Source: Burkholderiales bacterium 67-32 (GTDB taxonomy: Bacteria > Pseudomonadota > Gammaproteobacteria > Burkholderiales > Burkholderiaceae_B). Taken from it: a stretch of 32,528 nucleotides of DNA. Positions 30,417-32,528 of the stretch are shown piece by piece (position 1 is the first letter of the stretch; every line of letters starts with the position of its first letter). The notes beneath the pieces are model-generated. The model was given only the letters and a program-made list of their open reading frames with translations, did not search any database and had not been told where the DNA came from. The stretch lies in assembly GCA_001898625.1 (NCBI GenBank), contig MKUP01000020.1:1-32528 (forward strand), read 5' to 3'. The position numbers were made by a program, and so were the translations under genes.

Positions 30417-30822
30417 CAGGTAACCTGTTCGAGTCACGCCACGGACATGAAATGTGCCCGAGGCGTCATTTGCAAAATCGGCAGGATGCGGACCAGACTT
30501 CCTTGCGGCGGGCAAGCCTGAATGCCGCCCGTTGCCGCCCCGTCCGGGGCCGGCGCCATTCTAGACCACCTGCGTGTGTTTACATGCAAGGATGTATGTT
30601 TTTGCGCGGACCGCTGCGTTGTGAAGCCAGCGCGGGTCGACACAAAAGTCGACACAAAACTGTCGGCGCAAAACCAAAACTGTCTTACCGGCTACTGCGG
30701 TAACTGTCGGACATGCATGTTTCATACCCACGCGCGTCCGGCCGAAAGTATAGCGCAAACCCTGAGTCAACCGAAACGCCTCCCTACCCTTGCGTGCCAG
30801 GGAAAACGGCGTCCGGCAAGGC
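30417..30822 (-). promoter_or_regulatory. nuo operon leader and promoter region
   Basis: This 406-base gap lies between the chemoreceptor stop and nuoA and contains no convincing gene. On the minus strand TAGAAT at 30563-30558 is a good -10 (5 of 6). The best upstream hexamer, TTGCAT, is 20 bases away, which is too far for a standard promoter. A second TATACT lies at 30752-30747 with only a weak -35 (TTCGGT at 17 bases). Small hairpins occur at 30502-30516 (CTTGC/GCAAG) and 30537-30550 (GCCCC/GGGGC) in the presumed leader. The stretch 30570-30770 is much richer in A and T than the genes and includes the repeats listed separately. No clear terminator follows the chemoreceptor gene. Confidence 0.5.
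30636..30710. repeat. Iterated short repeats upstream of nuoA
   Basis: Two perfect tandem copies of GTCGACACAAAA (30636-30647 and 30648-30659) are followed by an imperfect third, GTCGGCGCAAAA (30662-30673, 10 of 12). Interleaved with them AACTGTC occurs three times (30658-30664, 30678-30684, 30702-30708). An inverted repeat TTACCG-(7)-CGGTAA lies at 30685-30703. The cluster sits about 70-150 bases upstream of the best -10 candidate for nuo, a place suited to regulator binding. Confidence 0.7.
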
Positions 30823-32487
30823 TTACGACACCCTGAACGAATTGACGGTTTCGTCGACCGTGCGAACCGTTTCCCGCAGGCTGGCGGCCTGGGCCGCCAT
30901 GGCGCCCGCCGCCTCGCGGTAATGCCCGGCCATGCCGGCCACGTCGCCCACGTGGCGGGCAACCCCGTCGTTCAGCGACGACTGCTCGCGCAGCGCCTGC
31001 CCGATGGCGGCCACCACCCGGGCCGCCTGCTCGGACCCCACATGCAGTTCGCCCATGAAACGGCCCGCCTCACCGGCGCTGGCCTGCCCCACCGTCACGG
31101 CATCCACCACTTCCCGCATCAGTTCGGCGGCAGCCATTGTTTCATCGGCGATGCGTTCCACCGTCTGGCCGATCTGCAAGCTGGATGCCGCGCTCTTCTC
31201 GGCCAGCGTCCTGACCTGCTCGGCCACGACCGCGAAACCCCGGCCATCCTCGCCCGCCCGCGCCGCCTCGATCGCCGCGTTCAGCGACAGCAGCTTGGTC
31301 TGCCCGGCGATGTCCGAAATCAGCCGGGCCACGTGGCGGATCGACTCGCCATGGCGTCCCAGCGCGTCCAGCGCCCGCGACGCCGCCGCCATCCGGCCGG
31401 CGATCGCGTCCATCTGCCCTCCCGCCGTCCCGATCAACTCGCCGCCGCGCTGGGCCAGGCCGCAGGCATCGCGCGACAGGCCGATCGCCTCTTCCACCGA
31501 CTGCGCGACCTGCTCCATGCTGGCGGCCACCGCCTGCATGGACGTGGCCATGCGCCCCGCGGCGTCGTTCTGGCGGGCCGCGCCCCCTGCCACGTCGGCC
31601 GCGCCGGCGGACACCTCGTCGCCGGCGGCGTTCATCGTGGCCGACAGGCCCTGCATCGTCGCCAGCGACGTCCGCATGCGCGCCACCAGCCGGTCCAGCG
31701 CGCGCGCCATGTCGGCCACCTCGTCCTTGCCCCGCACTTCCGCGCGGGGGCGGAAATCCAGGTCGTCGGCGATCGACGACAGGCGTGATCGCATGCCGTC
31801 GATCGCACCCACGATCGTGCGCCCCGTGCGCCAGGCACCGGCCAGCATCAGCAGGATCGCCGCCAGCCCCACGCCCGCGATCAGGCCCGCCAGGCTGCGG
31901 CTGGCCTGCCGCAGCTCGGCCGCCCGCTCGGCCGCGGCCTGCGCGCCGGCCTCGGCCAGCGCCTGCATGGCCTGCTGCGCCTGCACGTAATAGGACTCCT
32001 GCGCCGAATAGGCGGCCAGGTATTTCAGCAGCAGGAAGCGCTGGCGCTCTTCACTGTCGACCTCCACCAATTGCTTGAGCAAATCGGTAAGCGGTTTTTC
32101 CTTTTCTGCCCAAGCATGGAAGGCCGCATCGAAGGTCCGCAGCGCCTCGGCCTCGCCGTCGGTGGCGGGCGCGTCGGACAAGCCCTCCCGGGCGGTCTCC
32201 ATCGCGGCCCAGGTGCGCCCCTTCGATTGCAGCATACGCTCCCATTCGTTGCGGGCCTCGATGGAGTATTCATCGGCCCACTGGAGCGGTTCCAGGCTGT
32301 GGCGGGCGATCTGCACCTGCCCTTCCCGTAGCGCGCCCAGCGCCACCAGCGCCGGCACCCGCCGCTGCGCATAGCCGTCGACCGCCGCGCTCACGCGCAA
32401 CAGGCCGGCCACCGCACATCCAGCCACCACTGCCAGCGCCACGATGCCGGCAGTCCCCAAAGCGAACAATTTGCTGCGTATTTTCAT
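30823..32487 (-). CDS. Methyl-accepting chemotaxis protein with atypical hairpin tip
   Basis: This 554-residue transmembrane chemoreceptor has TM1 at about 7-29, a periplasmic helical sensor at about 31-198 (four-helix-bundle-like, no PAS or Cache motif recognised), TM2 at about 199-218, a HAMP domain at about 219-272 and a cytoplasmic signalling hairpin to the end. The tip region D-I-A-G-Q-T-K-L-L-S-L-N-A-A-I-E-A-A-R-A-G-E and G-R-G-F-A-V-V-A is unmistakable. However, Lys398 replaces the near-invariant Asn of Q-T-N, and Gln424 stands where a Glu of the V-A-x-E-V-R block is usual. There is no C-terminal CheR-binding pentapeptide. ATG 32487 has CAGGA about five bases upstream; an in-frame TTG at 32523 is less likely. 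No che or flagellar genes are nearby. Confidence 0.95.
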   Translation of the reverse strand: MKIRSKLFALGTAGIVALAVVAGCAVAGLLRVSAAVDGYAQRRVPALVALGALREGQVQIARHSLEPLQWADEYSIEARNEWERMLQSKGRTWAAMETAREGLSDAPATDGEAEALRTFDAAFHAWAEKEKPLTDLLKQLVEVDSEERQRFLLLKYLAAYSAQESYYVQAQQAMQALAEAGAQAAAERAAELRQASRSLAGLIAGVGLAAILLMLAGAWRTGRTIVGAIDGMRSRLSSIADDLDFRPRAEVRGKDEVADMARALDRLVARMRTSLATMQGLSATMNAAGDEVSAGAADVAGGAARQNDAAGRMATSMQAVAASMEQVAQSVEEAIGLSRDACGLAQRGGELIGTAGGQMDAIAGRMAAASRALDALGRHGESIRHVARLISDIAGQTKLLSLNAAIEAARAGEDGRGFAVVAEQVRTLAEKSAASSLQIGQTVERIADETMAAAELMREVVDAVTVGQASAGEAGRFMGELHVGSEQAARVVAAIGQALREQSSLNDGVARHVGDVAGMAGHYREAAGAMAAQAASLRETVRTVDETVNSFRVS

Positions 32488-32528
32488 GACGTCCTGATGA
32501 AAACCCTTGGCCACAAACGGCAACGGCG

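Noticed and set aside
30425-30440. GTTCGAGTC resembling a tRNA T-loop, suggesting a tRNA next to nuoA
   Set aside because: No paired T-arm, anticodon arm or acceptor stem can be found on either strand around it.
30747-30770. TTGACT and TATACT on the minus strand as a nuo promoter pair
   Set aside because: The spacer is only 12 bases, too short for sigma-70; TATACT could still serve with a poor -35.
30522-30836. Plus-strand open frame of 104 codons with many cysteines between nuoA and the chemoreceptor
   Set aside because: No Shine-Dalgarno, no recognisable family, and it runs across the tandem repeats and into the 3' end of the chemoreceptor gene. It looks like a chance frame in regulatory DNA, though the cysteine spacing makes it worth a homology search.

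Overview
The window is an ordinary stretch of a high-GC betaproteobacterial chromosome. The most likely family is Alcaligenaceae (Bordetella/Achromobacter-like). The reasons are the pyrG-kdsA-eno order, a Bug-type tripartite-tricarboxylate receptor, a DUF2818 gene directly after nuoN, and a PigA/HemO-like heme oxygenase. The species cannot be named from sequence alone. About 95% of the window codes for protein. Almost every gene is a recognisable core gene, and I found no prophage, IS element, CRISPR array, tRNA or rRNA.

Layout. (1) 1-2682, minus: pyrG, kdsA and the first 98 bases of eno, behind a perfect TATAAT -10 box. (2) 2810-4930, minus: scoA and scoB (succinyl-CoA:3-ketoacid CoA-transferase) followed by an unrecognised exported protein. 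A REP-like palindromic element sits between scoA and scoB. (3) 5066-6718, plus: ETF:ubiquinone oxidoreductase, divergent from scoA. (4) 6732-10194, minus: a compact heme-iron operon hemO-hmuT-hmuU-hmuV with a promoter and a Fur-box-like operator, but no outer-membrane receptor or cytoplasmic heme chaperone beside it. (5) 10449-12626, plus: malate synthase G (glcB) with a good terminator. (6) 12746-14760, plus: a Bug solute-binding protein and a ketopantoate-reductase-family enzyme. (7) 14750-30416, minus: the complete 14-gene complex I operon nuoA-N, followed by a DUF2818 membrane protein and a Nudix hydrolase. (8) 30417-30822: a relatively AT-rich, repeat-containing leader before nuoA. (9) 30823-32487, minus: a methyl-accepting chemotaxis protein.

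Much of the window feeds or runs respiration. ETF:QO and complex I both reduce quinone, SCOT activates ketone bodies to acetyl-CoA units, and malate synthase G handles glyoxylate. HemO/HmuTUV obtains iron, which the eight or so Fe-S clusters of complex I need.

No new multi-gene system is apparent. The points most worth checking are: the residues that predict alpha-regiospecificity in a PigA-like heme oxygenase; a Cys-type (metal-dependent) KdsA; non-canonical residues at the normally near-invariant tip of the chemoreceptor; the iterated repeats in the nuo leader; the His/Asp-rich loop in NuoL; and the unrecognised exported protein behind scoAB.
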